A stretch of 30,638 nt of DNA from UBA5500 sp023622465 (GTDB taxonomy: Bacteria; Bacillota; UBA994; UBA5500): contig JAMNZE010000117.1 in the NCBI GenBank assembly GCA_023622465.1, positions 1 to 30,638 of the forward strand. The letters are read 5' to 3'. Numbering within the stretch: the stretch's first letter is position 1; every line of letters begins with the position of its first letter. Positions 7,212-14,974 of this stretch are shown here, one piece after another. The notes beneath the pieces are model-generated. The model worked only from the letters and a program-made list of their open reading frames with translations, was not told the DNA's origin and did no database searches. The position numbers and the translations under genes were made by a program.

Positions 7212-7802
7212 ATGAGTAGGAGACTGGCTATATTTAGCCTCTTTATCATGTTGGTATCTTTGTGCTTTAGCATTTCCCAGGTGGCGGCGGCTGAAAGCCA
7301 GCCGTCCCCACTGCCTGAACTGATTCGAATCCATATCTTAGCCAACAGTGAATCATTAGCCGATCAGCGCATTAAACTGGCGGTGCGCGATGAGCTGTTG
7401 GCGGTGCTAAATCCCCTTTTGGCCACAGCCAAGTCAATGGCCGAGGCAGAGGAAGTCATTAGGGCCAACTGGGCAATTTTGACGGAGACCGTTGCCGAAG
7501 CATTGGAGCAGGCAGGAGCCACCTATAGGGCCCATCTACAGTTTGGCCAATTCAATTTTCCGGCTAAGTATTATGGGGTAAAGACACTGCCCGCCGGCCG
7601 TTATACCGCTCTTAATGTGACTCTAGGTGAGGGTGGTGGGCGCAATTGGTGGTGTATAGTCTTCCCCGCCATGTGTTTTACCGCCGGCGTTTGCGAACAG
7701 GTGGCGGAGCCCGATGAATTAGCGACCGTGCAGCTGCGTTGTAAACTAGTGGAATGGTTAGAAGGCTTTCTGACCTGGTGTAAGGACAAAATCTTCAGTT
7801 AG
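7212..7802 (+). CDS. spoIIR: Stage II sporulation protein R (signal for pro-sigma-E processing)
   Basis: This 196-residue secreted protein is made in the forespore and activates SpoIIGA across the septum. A signal peptide is visible at residues 1-27 (basic start, hydrophobic core, AAA before the likely cleavage). The conserved domain shows LIRIHILANSESLADQRIKL, then FGQFNFPAKYYG, LPAGRYTALNVTLGEGGGRNWWCIVFP, all family hallmarks. It is shorter than B. subtilis SpoIIR because the C-terminal tail is brief. Position 20 bp after sigG suggests transcription from the sigma-F/G-type promoter, which agrees with spoIIR being a sigma-F gene in B. subtilis. Here enzyme (spoIIGA), substrate (sigE) and signal (spoIIR) are all linked within about 3.2 kb. 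Confidence 0.94.
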   Translation: MSRRLAIFSLFIMLVSLCFSISQVAAAESQPSPLPELIRIHILANSESLADQRIKLAVRDELLAVLNPLLATAKSMAEAEEVIRANWAILTETVAEALEQAGATYRAHLQFGQFNFPAKYYGVKTLPAGRYTALNVTLGEGGGRNWWCIVFPAMCFTAGVCEQVAEPDELATVQLRCKLVEWLEGFLTWCKDKIFS

Positions 7803-7858
7803 CCGTTATGGTTATCGCCCCCATAGCATAAATATAGTCACAGATGGGAGGCGAAACC

Positions 7859-8113
7859 ATGTTGAGAGTGTCCGACTTGCGGCTGCGAGAAATTGTCAAT
7901 GTGTTGGATGGACGGCGCCTGGGATTAGTACAGGATTTAGATATTGATTTAGAAGAGGGGCGGGTCAAGGGCCTGCTGGCTCAAGGGGGGCCGGCAAAAT
8001 TTTTGGGTCTCTTAGGCCAGGAAGAGGAGCTGTATATCGCTTGGGAGCAGATAATACGCATTGGTACAGATGTTATTCTGGTTGAATTAGACCTGCCAAG
8101 AACTGAATATTAG
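7859..8113 (+). CDS. YlmC/YmxH family PRC-barrel protein
   Basis: This 84-residue cytoplasmic protein forms a single PRC-barrel-like domain: MLRVSDLRLREIVNVLDGRRLGLVQDLDIDLEEGRVKGLL, then LYIAWEQIIRIGTDVILVEL. The YlmC/YmxH family is widespread in spore formers, and members are often annotated as sporulation proteins, but the molecular role is not established. ATG 7859 is preferred to the in-frame ATG 7844, because the SD GGGAGGCG would otherwise be coding and is correctly spaced for 7859. The gene stands alone between spoIIR and nrdR and is closed by a compact terminator. Confidence 0.88.
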   Translation: MLRVSDLRLREIVNVLDGRRLGLVQDLDIDLEEGRVKGLLAQGGPAKFLGLLGQEEELYIAWEQIIRIGTDVILVELDLPRTEY

Positions 8114-8137
8114 GAGGCCGTTGGATGGCCTCCTTTT
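8112..8137 (+). terminator. Rho-independent terminator after ylmC/ymxH-like gene
   Basis: A perfect 8-bp stem, AGGAGGCC (8112-8119) with GGCCTCCT (8127-8134), encloses a 7-nt loop and ends in four T residues (8134-8137). The T tract is short. The left arm overlaps the stop codon of the gene. Confidence 0.7.
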
Positions 8138-8232
8138 ACTGTCTAGGCTGAAAATCTGTCCCTGTTGGCTAGCAGATACTCCTTCTATCAAGTAGACTAT
8201 AGATAGAGGTACACGTGCAAGGGGGGATAATT

Positions 8233-8694
8233 TTGAAGTGTCCATACTGTGGAGTAGTAGATAGTCGGGTTATAGATAGTAGACCGACAGAAGAAAGTAC
8301 GGCTATTCGTAGGCGGCGGGAGTGTACCGGATGCGGCCGTCGCTTTACTACCTATGAAAAGATAGAAGAATTACCCTTAATGGTTATAAAGAAGGATGGC
8401 AGTCGGGAGACATTTGACCGCGATAAAATATTGACCGGGTTGTTTAAGGCCTGCGAAAAGCGCCCGGTGAGTGCGGCTACCTTGGAGCAGGTGGTCGATT
8501 CGATCGAGTTAGCCTTACGTAACCAATTAAGAACCGAGGTTAAATCGCAAGAAATTGGGGAAATGGTAATGGAGCAGCTGAGCACGATCGATGAAATAGC
8601 CTATGTGCGCTTTGCGTCGGTGTACCGCCAATTTGCTGATATCAATCGCTTCCGGCAAGAGCTGGACAAGCTGTTGGGGGAACGAAATGATTAA
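8233..8694 (+). CDS. nrdR: Transcriptional repressor NrdR
   Basis: This is a 153-residue repressor of ribonucleotide reductase genes that senses ATP/dATP. The N-terminal zinc ribbon has Cys3, Cys6, Cys31 and Cys34 (MKCPYCG and RRECTGCGRRF). An ATP-cone domain follows from about residue 48 (LMVIKKDGSRETFDRDKIL to SVYRQFADINRF). TTG 8233 is chosen because it gives the invariant family start MKCPYCG and has SD AAGGGGGG just upstream; the GTG at 8215 would put the SD inside the coding sequence. It overlaps the next gene, also an ATP-cone protein, by 8 nt, so the two are coupled. No clear pair of NrdR boxes was recognised in the upstream 118 bp. Confidence 0.96.
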   Translation: MKCPYCGVVDSRVIDSRPTEESTAIRRRRECTGCGRRFTTYEKIEELPLMVIKKDGSRETFDRDKILTGLFKACEKRPVSAATLEQVVDSIELALRNQLRTEVKSQEIGEMVMEQLSTIDEIAYVRFASVYRQFADINRFRQELDKLLGERND

Positions 8695-10507
8695 GTGGGT
8701 ACAGAAGCGGGATGGTCGGATTGTCCCCTTTCGAGCGGAAAAGATAGCCGATGCCATTTTTGCTGCAGCCAAGGCCGTTGGTGGGGAAGACCGACGGCAG
8801 GCGGAAGTGTTGGCCGGCCAGGTAATCCATCTCTTGCAACAGAAGCTGGTGGGACAGGAAGTCCCTCAGGTGGAAGAAATTCAAGACCTGGTAGAAAAGG
8901 TGCTGATTGAACAAGGCCATGCGCGCACGGCTAAAGCTTTTATTCTATATCGCAATCAGCGCACCCGCATTAGAGAAGCTAAGAGTGAACTGATGGATGC
9001 GGTGAGCGAGATTTTCCAGGAAGGCGGTAGCGACCCACAGGTGTCGACCACCCCTCTCGGTAAGTTGCAGCGCATAGCCATTGCCGCCAGTGAACGCTAT
9101 AGCCTACATAACCTATTACCGCGGGACTTTTCCTTAGCCCACCAACGGGGGCGAATTCATATCGACCGCTTAGCCCATTATGCCACAGCTGTTACTGGCG
9201 TGGTGCTAGATTTAAGACCTTTATTAGAACAGGCTCAGCAAATTGGTCGCATTCGCCTGCCCCAATTATGTAAGCTAGAGGATCTGGAGCAAGTTATCCA
9301 GACCTTTATTGTTGCTGCTCAGAGCGAAACCATCGGTGAGATTATAGTCGCCCATGTGGATCAGGTTTATGCTACCCTCTGCCAGCGCCTTGGGATGGAT
9401 TTAAGTCCCACCGAGGTGGAACATTTCGCCTGCCATCTGTTAACCAATATTAATTTATCCCATATGACCGGTTCCGCCCAGCCGCTGCACGTAGGTCTTA
9501 GTATAGGTCTGGCGGAGGCACCCCAGGGCCGTTTGCTAACCCAAGCTCTGTTAAAAGCTTTGGCGCAGGATACCCTAGCCATAGCTCCTTTGTTAACAAC
9601 ACAAATTTTATATCAGCTTAAAGATGGTGTTAATCTCTCCCCGGCCGATACTGGCTATGCGGCTACGCAGCTGGCAAGAAAAGTAGCCCAGCAGAAGGGA
9701 AACCCATCTTTTGTCTATTATGCAACCACCGATCCGGAGCAGGTGCAGTTTTTGGCCAGCGGAACAAGACTGGAGATGGATTCGCCGGTTTTGATTTCCC
9801 GTACCTATATTAATCTACCCCGCTTGGCTCTCAGCGCCGATAGCGAGCGGGACTTTCTGGCCAATGTGGATGCCATCTTTAGCCTGGTGGCCAAGCAGGT
9901 GGTGCATCGCTCAGAGATTCTTACTGCTCTGCAACCAGCCGATCTGCCCTTGACGGCTTGGCAGTTATCTGTTGCCCAGCAGAAGCCATTATTGTCTAAG
10001 GCTTTACTGTTACTAGTACCCATTGGCATTAGAGAAGCACTAAGTGTGGCCCGACGCCGTTTCGGTTTTTCTTTGTCTATCGATGAGGTTGACTTTTTCC
10101 AGTTGCTTAACGAAATCTGTGAGCATTGGCGTAATTACTATTCCTTGAATCTGCAGGTAGGTATGGTGTCGGCTCCCGCAGTTGCTAGGCGCTTTTTTAC
10201 CCAGGATGCCAATTCTTTCCCCTTGGTAAGAAGCCTTTGGCCCCAGGGATTAGCCTATGGTGATCTCTGGGACGAGGACATGCCGCTAACCTTTTCCGGC
10301 GGCCATATGGCCCTCTGGCCCCAGTCGGGCCCATTACGGGAAGGCATCGTTTATGTGGTACCTATCCGTAAGCCTGTATGCCTAAATTGTGGGCGAATCC
10401 TGGAACCCGGTGCTACCAGTTGTCCAATATGCCCGGGAGGGCAGCTGGGGGAGTTGGTGCAAGAGGGCGGTTATCTACGGTTGCGGGAGCAACTTCCGGC
10501 TAATTAA
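8687..10507 (+). CDS. ATP-cone protein related to anaerobic ribonucleotide reductase NrdD, apparently without the glycyl radical site
   Basis: This 606-residue protein starts with an ATP cone (WVQKRDGRIVPFRAEKIADAI, about residues 4-95). It continues with a divergent class III reductase-like region: GRIHIDRLAHYATAVTG resembles the NrdD stretch with IHIHDLDYY. Near the C-terminus is a four-Cys zinc site (Cys565, Cys568, Cys579, Cys582), as in NrdD. NrdD proteins continue to a glycyl-radical motif (RVxGY) after this site. Here the chain ends about 24 residues later with GYLRLREQLPAN and no such motif. Probably it is not a working reductase, perhaps a regulatory or structural paralogue; this is inference. 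ATG 8687 overlaps nrdR by 8 nt, so coupling to nrdR is likely. The N-terminally extended reading from 8603 lies in nrdR and was rejected. Confidence 0.72.
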   Translation: MIKWVQKRDGRIVPFRAEKIADAIFAAAKAVGGEDRRQAEVLAGQVIHLLQQKLVGQEVPQVEEIQDLVEKVLIEQGHARTAKAFILYRNQRTRIREAKSELMDAVSEIFQEGGSDPQVSTTPLGKLQRIAIAASERYSLHNLLPRDFSLAHQRGRIHIDRLAHYATAVTGVVLDLRPLLEQAQQIGRIRLPQLCKLEDLEQVIQTFIVAAQSETIGEIIVAHVDQVYATLCQRLGMDLSPTEVEHFACHLLTNINLSHMTGSAQPLHVGLSIGLAEAPQGRLLTQALLKALAQDTLAIAPLLTTQILYQLKDGVNLSPADTGYAATQLARKVAQQKGNPSFVYYATTDPEQVQFLASGTRLEMDSPVLISRTYINLPRLALSADSERDFLANVDAIFSLVAKQVVHRSEILTALQPADLPLTAWQLSVAQQKPLLSKALLLLVPIGIREALSVARRRFGFSLSIDEVDFFQLLNEICEHWRNYYSLNLQVGMVSAPAVARRFFTQDANSFPLVRSLWPQGLAYGDLWDEDMPLTFSGGHMALWPQSGPLREGIVYVVPIRKPVCLNCGRILEPGATSCPICPGGQLGELVQEGGYLRLREQLPAN

Positions 10508-10605
10508 CAACAGGTAATTGCAGGATTTTACCTGCTTGCAGAGAATAATGGAACAAATAGGGCATTACCCAGCAAATTGCAGGGATGGCGGGGGGGATAA
10601 GAGCA

Positions 10606-11886
10606 GTGAGAAGGAACGGGCGCAAACGCAGGAAATTTAGGCCCCGCAAATTTTTTAAACGACTACTTGTACTGACCATTCTATTCGGAATTGGGTATGG
10701 TTTCTTTTGGCTTGGTCGTGGAGCTTTCCGCCTAGTGGCCAATTGGCGCAACCGGCCAGCCTATTTGTCGATAGTGCAGGCAGAACAGGTTGACGATATG
10801 CCAGGTATTGCTGCAGAAGCCATATTAATCAGGCAAGAGGTGGTAGTGCTGGCGGACAAGCCCGGCCAGGCCAATTTATTGCTAGAGCCGGGGGAGCGGG
10901 TGGAGTCGGGCCATGTGGTAATGGAGGTAATAGATAAGGACCTCCTGGCTCAAATTGATGCGGAAGTGCAAAAGCTGGAGAAGGGTGAGCAGCAGGGAAC
11001 GGCCCATCAGCAAAATTTAGCTGCCGTAACCGATAAATTGGTCGCTGCCCAAAATGACTTTAAGGACGCCCTGGCCAGTTATCAGCAAGCTTTGCGGGCG
11101 CAAGCCGTGGAAAAGTATAAGACCTTGTACAATGATTTAACCCAGATTGCCAAGGGAATTGTGCAATTACAGCAGGACCATCGATTGTTGGCCAAGAGTC
11201 GGGCGGCTACGACGGAGCAAAGGCAGGAGTTGGAACAGCGGCGGCAACTGGCAATCGTGCCGGTGCATGCTCCGACGGCAGGCGCAGTTTACTTTTGGGT
11301 CGATGGTTTAGAAGAATTGGCATCCCCGGCCAACATTGCCCCTACTTTATGGGAAGAGTTGCAAGCCGCCAAATCGGTCCCGGTTTATGAAACGGTCGAC
11401 GATACACAGGTAGCCGCCGGACGACCGGTGTTTAAGGTGGCTGTGGACGATAAGACTTACCTATTGGCCCAGCTGGAGGCCGACAAGGGGGAGTTGCCGC
11501 CCGATTGGGAGACTGTCAGTATCTGCTGGCAAGAGACGGTTTTAACTGCCCGCATAGTAGAACATGAGGGTTTAGCCGCTGGGCAGGTGTTGCTACAAGC
11601 AGAGGGGGAAGCTGCAATGAGGCTCCCCCGGTTTGTGGAGATTAACCTGCATAAGGAAGGAGAAGTCTACTGTTCAGTTCCTATACAGGCGGTAAGCAGC
11701 TGGGATAGTCAAAATGTGGTTTTTGTATTGGAAGGTAATCAGGTTAAGGCCCAACCGGTTGAAGTTTTGCAGCAACTGAATAAGAAAACTGTGATTGTGG
11801 TAGGGCTTAAACCGGGAATGCCCATCGTAGCTAATCCGGAAGGCTTAGTTGATGGGCAGGATGTGACAGATAGATTAAGGAAGTGA
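10606..11886 (+). CDS. HlyD-like membrane protein with barrel-sandwich and coiled-coil regions
   Basis: This 426-residue protein has a very basic N-terminus (RRNGRKRRKFRPRK), one membrane segment at about residues 21-40, and a large outside part. The segment around LADKPGQANLLLEPGERVESGHVVMEVID resembles a lipoyl-like half-motif of membrane-fusion proteins. A charged helical region at about 115-210 suggests a coiled coil, and the second half VPVHAPTAGAVYFWVDGLEE completes the sandwich. The C-terminal part (VPIQAVSSWDSQNVVFVLEG) resembles the HlyD/RND adaptor tail. No transporter gene is adjacent, and homologous genes sit next to the yggS-sepF block in related Clostridia, so a cell-envelope role is possible. 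GTG 10606 has SD GGGGGGG nine nt upstream. The exact function is not known. Confidence 0.75.
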   Translation: MRRNGRKRRKFRPRKFFKRLLVLTILFGIGYGFFWLGRGAFRLVANWRNRPAYLSIVQAEQVDDMPGIAAEAILIRQEVVVLADKPGQANLLLEPGERVESGHVVMEVIDKDLLAQIDAEVQKLEKGEQQGTAHQQNLAAVTDKLVAAQNDFKDALASYQQALRAQAVEKYKTLYNDLTQIAKGIVQLQQDHRLLAKSRAATTEQRQELEQRRQLAIVPVHAPTAGAVYFWVDGLEELASPANIAPTLWEELQAAKSVPVYETVDDTQVAAGRPVFKVAVDDKTYLLAQLEADKGELPPDWETVSICWQETVLTARIVEHEGLAAGQVLLQAEGEAAMRLPRFVEINLHKEGEVYCSVPIQAVSSWDSQNVVFVLEGNQVKAQPVEVLQQLNKKTVIVVGLKPGMPIVANPEGLVDGQDVTDRLRK

Positions 11887-11892
11887 GACTGA

Positions 11893-12591
11893 ATGAATAG
11901 ACGGCTGCAAGACAACCTAGATGCCATCAAGGCAGCTATACACGAAGCCGCAGCTAAGTCTTTGCGCAAGCCAGAAGACATTACTTTGATCGCTGTAAGT
12001 AAGACACGCTCCGCAGATGAAATTAAGGCCTTACATGAGTTGGGTGTGCGGGATTTTGGCGAAAATAGAGTACAAGAGGCGGTGCCCAAGATAGATACGT
12101 TGGCTGCTATAGATATTAACTGGCACTTTATTGGTAGTTTGCAGACCAACAAGGTGCGCCAGATCTTACCCAAGGTAGGACTAATTCACTCTTTAGATCG
12201 CTGGTCATTAGTAAAAGAACTGGAACGCTGTGCCCGCCGGTTTGGTAAGCCGGCAAGATGTCTAGTGCAAGTGAACATCGCCAATGAAGCCAGTAAGTCG
12301 GGTCTGGCGCCCCAGGAAGTGAAAGAGTTCATACAAACGGTGGCTGCCGACTATCCGCAGGTGCAAATCCGGGGGCTGATGGCTATGGCGCCGCTGGTAA
12401 GTGACCCGGAAGAGGTGCGCGGCTATTTCCGTCAAATGAAAGAGCTGTTTAATGAGCTGGCTAGCGAAAGTAAAGGTTACGCCATGGAGCATTTATCCAT
12501 GGGCATGTCGGGCGACTTCCAGGTGGCCATTGAAGAAGGGGCCACCATGGTACGAATAGGGACAGCGATTTTTGGTAGGAGGGAAGGGTAA
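11893..12591 (+). CDS. YggS family PLP-binding protein (YlmE)
   Basis: This 232-residue single-domain PLP protein (PLPBP/YggS/YlmE) keeps pyridoxal phosphate and amino-acid pools balanced rather than catalysing a known reaction. The PLP-binding lysine is Lys37 in LIAVSKTRSADEI. Other hallmarks are DFGENRVQEAVPKI, INWHFIGSLQTNKVRQI, LVQVNIANEASKSGL, and the phosphate-binding SMGMSGDFQVAIEEGATMVRIGTAIFG. Length and layout are normal for the family. It starts 6 bp after the HlyD-like gene, and its stop shares a base with the sepF start codon, which is the usual ylmE-sepF arrangement in Gram-positive bacteria. Confidence 0.95.
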   Translation: MNRRLQDNLDAIKAAIHEAAAKSLRKPEDITLIAVSKTRSADEIKALHELGVRDFGENRVQEAVPKIDTLAAIDINWHFIGSLQTNKVRQILPKVGLIHSLDRWSLVKELERCARRFGKPARCLVQVNIANEASKSGLAPQEVKEFIQTVAADYPQVQIRGLMAMAPLVSDPEEVRGYFRQMKELFNELASESKGYAMEHLSMGMSGDFQVAIEEGATMVRIGTAIFGRREG

Positions 12592-13031
12592 TGAGTCTTT
12601 GGTCAAAGTTTCTTGACTTTTTTGGCTTTGAAGAAGAGGAAGAAGAGGAGACGGAAGACGTCTTAGAGAATGAGGCATCGCCAACGGTTGAAATGCCTAC
12701 CCGTTTTCGAACAAATGTAGTAGAACTACAGACGGCCAAGAGTATGAAACTGGTTGTATTAGGCCCCAAATCGCTAGAGGATGTACAGCCGATCGTGGAC
12801 CATCTACGGGCGCGACGGCCGGTAGTGGTGAATTTGGAAGGAGCCGAACAACGGTCCAGACTCCGTATTTTGGATTTTCTCAATGGAGCCGTCTATGCTT
12901 TGGGAGGGCGCAATCAGCGAATTAGCGAGTTAATATTCCTTCTGGCTCCCCATAACGTGGATGTCAGCAATTTACTGGAAGAGGATATGTTTGAACAACT
13001 AGATAGAACTGGCAAGACGGGAGGACTTTAG
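12591..13031 (+). CDS. sepF: Cell division protein SepF
   Basis: This 146-residue protein bundles and anchors FtsZ filaments. The N-terminal amphipathic helix (SLWSKFLDFFGFEE) is the membrane anchor. A very acidic linker (EEEEEETED) follows, then the conserved domain with MKLVVLGPKSLEDVQPIVDHL, RRPVVVNLEGAE, RILDFLNGAVYALGG and IFLLAPHNVDVS. The ATG at 12591 overlaps the yggS stop by one base, with SD GGGAGGGAAGGG-like purines before it, so translation is coupled. It functions with FtsZ, whose C-terminal peptide is present in this window. Confidence 0.96.
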   Translation: MSLWSKFLDFFGFEEEEEEETEDVLENEASPTVEMPTRFRTNVVELQTAKSMKLVVLGPKSLEDVQPIVDHLRARRPVVVNLEGAEQRSRLRILDFLNGAVYALGGRNQRISELIFLLAPHNVDVSNLLEEDMFEQLDRTGKTGGL

Positions 13032-13033
13032 AG

Positions 13034-13276
13034 GTGAATTGGCTGCGCCTCGGCCTAGAAATTTTATTATTTCTTCTGGTAGTCCGCGTCTTTATGGACT
13101 TTATCCCTTCCCTTGGCGAAACGGGCTTTGGGCGGGCGCTGGTGCGGTTGACTAATCCTATCTTGGCGCCGTTGCAGCGCTATTTGCCCCGCATCGCCAT
13201 GGGCGATGTGGAGGTGGATGTATCCGCTTTGGTAGTTGTGTTGCTCTTGAATTTGGTGCTGAATCTCATCTTTTAA
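13034..13276 (+). CDS. YggT family membrane protein
   Basis: This 80-residue protein has two hydrophobic segments (about residues 4-20 and 62-80) around the family motif RALVRLTNPILAPLQRYLP. The YggT/YlmG family lies between sepF and divIVA in many Firmicutes and is thought to act in membrane or division-site organisation; the mechanism is unclear. GTG 13034 follows SD GGGAGG (13019-13024) and begins 2 bp after the sepF stop. Confidence 0.92.
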   Translation: MNWLRLGLEILLFLLVVRVFMDFIPSLGETGFGRALVRLTNPILAPLQRYLPRIAMGDVEVDVSALVVVLLLNLVLNLIF

Positions 13277-13294
13277 AGGGGGTGCCTTTGCATC

Positions 13295-13777
13295 ATGACT
13301 TTAACGCCGCTGGATATCCACAATAAAGAGTTTAAGACGGTTTTACGGGGATACGACCGTAATGAGGTGGATGAATTTCTCGATCTGATTATTAAAGATC
13401 TAGAGCAAATATTCAAGGAGAGCGCTGAACTTAAAGACAGGAACCAGACTCTACAAGAGCAATTGGAGCATTATCATGATTTAGAACAAACCTTACATAA
13501 CGCTTTAGTGGTAGCGCAAGAAACAGCGGAAGAAGTGAAGGCCAGTGCTAAGCGCGAAGCTCAGCTGATTATTCGCGAGGCGGAAATGAAAGCGGAACGT
13601 TTAGTGGATGAAGCCATCGCTAAAGTTCGCCGCATGACGGCGGAGCTGGATGAAATGCGCAAACAGGCGGCCGTATTTAGATCCCGGTTGGTCAATTTAC
13701 TGAAGGCTCAGCTGGAAATGCTGGACAGTGAAGACTGGGAGGAGTTGGAATCGGCTGCCGGTAGTGCGCTAGACTAG
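13295..13777 (+). CDS. divIVA: DivIVA domain protein
   Basis: This is a 160-residue coiled-coil protein that recognises strongly curved membranes at poles and septa. The N-terminal lipid-binding domain is clear: LTPLDIHNKEFKTVLRGYDRNEVDEFLDLI (residues 3-33). A long coiled coil of E-, K- and L-rich heptads runs from about 36 to 145, with the typical ALVVAQETAEEVKASAKREAQ block. ATG 13295 gives the canonical start, with GGGGGTG upstream. It follows yggT by 18 bp, as in the B. subtilis ylmE-sepF-ylmG-ylmH-divIVA cluster, although ylmH is missing here. Confidence 0.94.
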   Translation: MTLTPLDIHNKEFKTVLRGYDRNEVDEFLDLIIKDLEQIFKESAELKDRNQTLQEQLEHYHDLEQTLHNALVVAQETAEEVKASAKREAQLIIREAEMKAERLVDEAIAKVRRMTAELDEMRKQAAVFRSRLVNLLKAQLEMLDSEDWEELESAAGSALD

Positions 13778-13861
13778 TTTTGTTAGTTGGGCCTTAAATC
13801 CCTAGCTGCTAAGACTAGCAAAGGTTTTGGCGGCATACTACTAGGGAGGAGAGGTGATTTT

Positions 13862-14158
13862 ATGGGCGAGAAAAACAAGGCTAGGCAAAAGACCACCGAA
13901 AAATTGGAAGAGCTGGTGTACTATCTGGAGCGCATGCGGCTGGTAGATTATATAGCTTTGCTGAACCGCCCCTGGCGTTTAATGTGGGTTAATTTTTTGG
14001 CAGGGTTAGCTCGCGGAGTGGGAATTGCAATTGGGGGGACACTATTAGCGGCCCTAGTTTTTATTCTGCTCAACAGGCTAGCTATATTGAACTTGCCGGT
14101 TATAGGCGACTTCATTGCCGAGCTAGTTAAAATTGTACAGGGCCAACTCGCAAAATAG
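13862..14158 (+). CDS. Small membrane protein, DUF5665-like
   Basis: This 98-residue protein has a charged N-terminus (GEKNKARQKTTEKLEELVYYLERMRLVDYIALLNRP) and a membrane region at about residues 50-77 (NFLAGLARGVGIAIGGTLLAALVFILL). It ends with a short amphipathic tail. This layout matches DUF5665 proteins known from spore-forming Firmicutes, whose role is unknown. ATG 13862 is used because the purine-rich stretch GGGAGGAGAGGTGA lies just before it; an in-frame reading from 13787 lacks an SD. It lies between divIVA and the YteA-like gene, 12 bp before the latter. Confidence 0.75.
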   Translation: MGEKNKARQKTTEKLEELVYYLERMRLVDYIALLNRPWRLMWVNFLAGLARGVGIAIGGTLLAALVFILLNRLAILNLPVIGDFIAELVKIVQGQLAK

Positions 14159-14169
14159 GAGGTCCTACA

Positions 14170-14850
14170 ATGCAACGAGCTCATCTGGAGCAACTGAAAC
14201 ATCGTTTGCAGGAGCTACGTACTGTTACCGAGACCACCTTATCCGATTTGAGGTCAGATTTAAGCCAATCGCTCTCTGCCAGTATCAGCGAATTTGCCAC
14301 CTACGATAATCATCCGGCAGATGTGTCATCGGAGACCTACGAACGTAGCAAAGATCTAGGTTTGCAGAAGGATCAGGAGTATCTGTTAGAGCAGATTGAT
14401 GCGGCGCTAGAGCGGATAGAGCAGGGGACTTACGGGTGGTGTGCCAATTGTGGACGCCCCATTCCCGAGGAACGATTGCTGGCTTTGCCCTACGTGGCCA
14501 ATTGTTTGCCCTGTGCAGAAGCAGAGCAGGCCCGGGTGCGGTCGCGCCCCGATGAAGAGCAGGCGGCCAATGAATTGTTGCGGCAAAGTTTTACCGACGG
14601 CGCAGCCAATGAAAATGTGGGTTTTGATGGCGAAGACGCGTGGCAGGCCGTTGCCCGTTACGGTACCTCCAACACCCCTGGAGATTTTCGTCAGGTGGAA
14701 GACTACAACGAGGTGTATATCGATAGTGATGAACCTATCGGTACCGTTTGGGAAGAGGAGGCTTTGCCTGCGTCCTATGACCGTAGTAAAAGTCAGTTTG
14801 TCCAGCAGGGGCGGAGGAAGGGGCGAGAGAAGAACCCCCTTGAGCGTTGA
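14170..14850 (+). CDS. TraR/DksA-type zinc finger protein, YteA-like
   Basis: This 226-residue cytoplasmic protein has an N-terminal helical region (about residues 1-85), including SEFATYDNHPADVSSETYERSKDLGL, a signature of the YteA family. The DksA-type C4 zinc finger is Cys91, Cys94, Cys112 and Cys115 (WCANCGRPIPEERLLALPY then NCLPC). A longer C-terminal region with VEDYNEVYIDSDEP follows. YteA proteins are common in spore formers and are often annotated as sporulation proteins. Whether they bind RNA polymerase like DksA is not shown here. ATG 14170 has SD AGGAGG upstream. A terminator follows. A second frame open from 14441 to 14875 is judged to be a shadow. Confidence 0.87.
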   Translation: MQRAHLEQLKHRLQELRTVTETTLSDLRSDLSQSLSASISEFATYDNHPADVSSETYERSKDLGLQKDQEYLLEQIDAALERIEQGTYGWCANCGRPIPEERLLALPYVANCLPCAEAEQARVRSRPDEEQAANELLRQSFTDGAANENVGFDGEDAWQAVARYGTSNTPGDFRQVEDYNEVYIDSDEPIGTVWEEEALPASYDRSKSQFVQQGRRKGREKNPLER

Positions 14851-14875
14851 TGTGGTGGGTGCTAAAATTATCTAG

Positions 14876-14904
14876 GGCTGTCCAATATTAGGGCGGCCTT
14901 TTTT
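14876..14904 (+). terminator. Rho-independent terminator after yteA-like gene
   Basis: Arms 14876-14883 (GGCTGTCC) and 14891-14898 (GGGCGGCC) pair over 8 bp with two G-U pairs, followed by six T residues (14899-14904). It ends the block that runs from sepF/divIVA through the YteA-like gene. Confidence 0.75.
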
Positions 14905-14974
14905 CAGCCCAGCGGAGTGCGGATGGGCTATACCCTGGCTATGGGAAGGTGGAAGTTAGGAGGATATTATGTAG

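Noticed and set aside
7826..7850. Sigma-F/G-like GCATA before the YlmC/YmxH-like gene
   Set aside because: The matching -10 position falls in the SD GGGAGGCG and does not fit GGnnAnAnT.
10511..10534. Inverted repeat CAGGTAA / TTACCTG after the NrdD-like gene
   Set aside because: The stem is 7 bp with a 10-nt loop and no T tract follows, so it is not supported as a terminator.
14441..14875. 144-codon plus-strand frame overlapping the 3' half of the yteA-like gene
   Set aside because: It overlaps a well-supported gene in another frame, and the protein is Pro/Arg/Cys-rich and unlike any known family.
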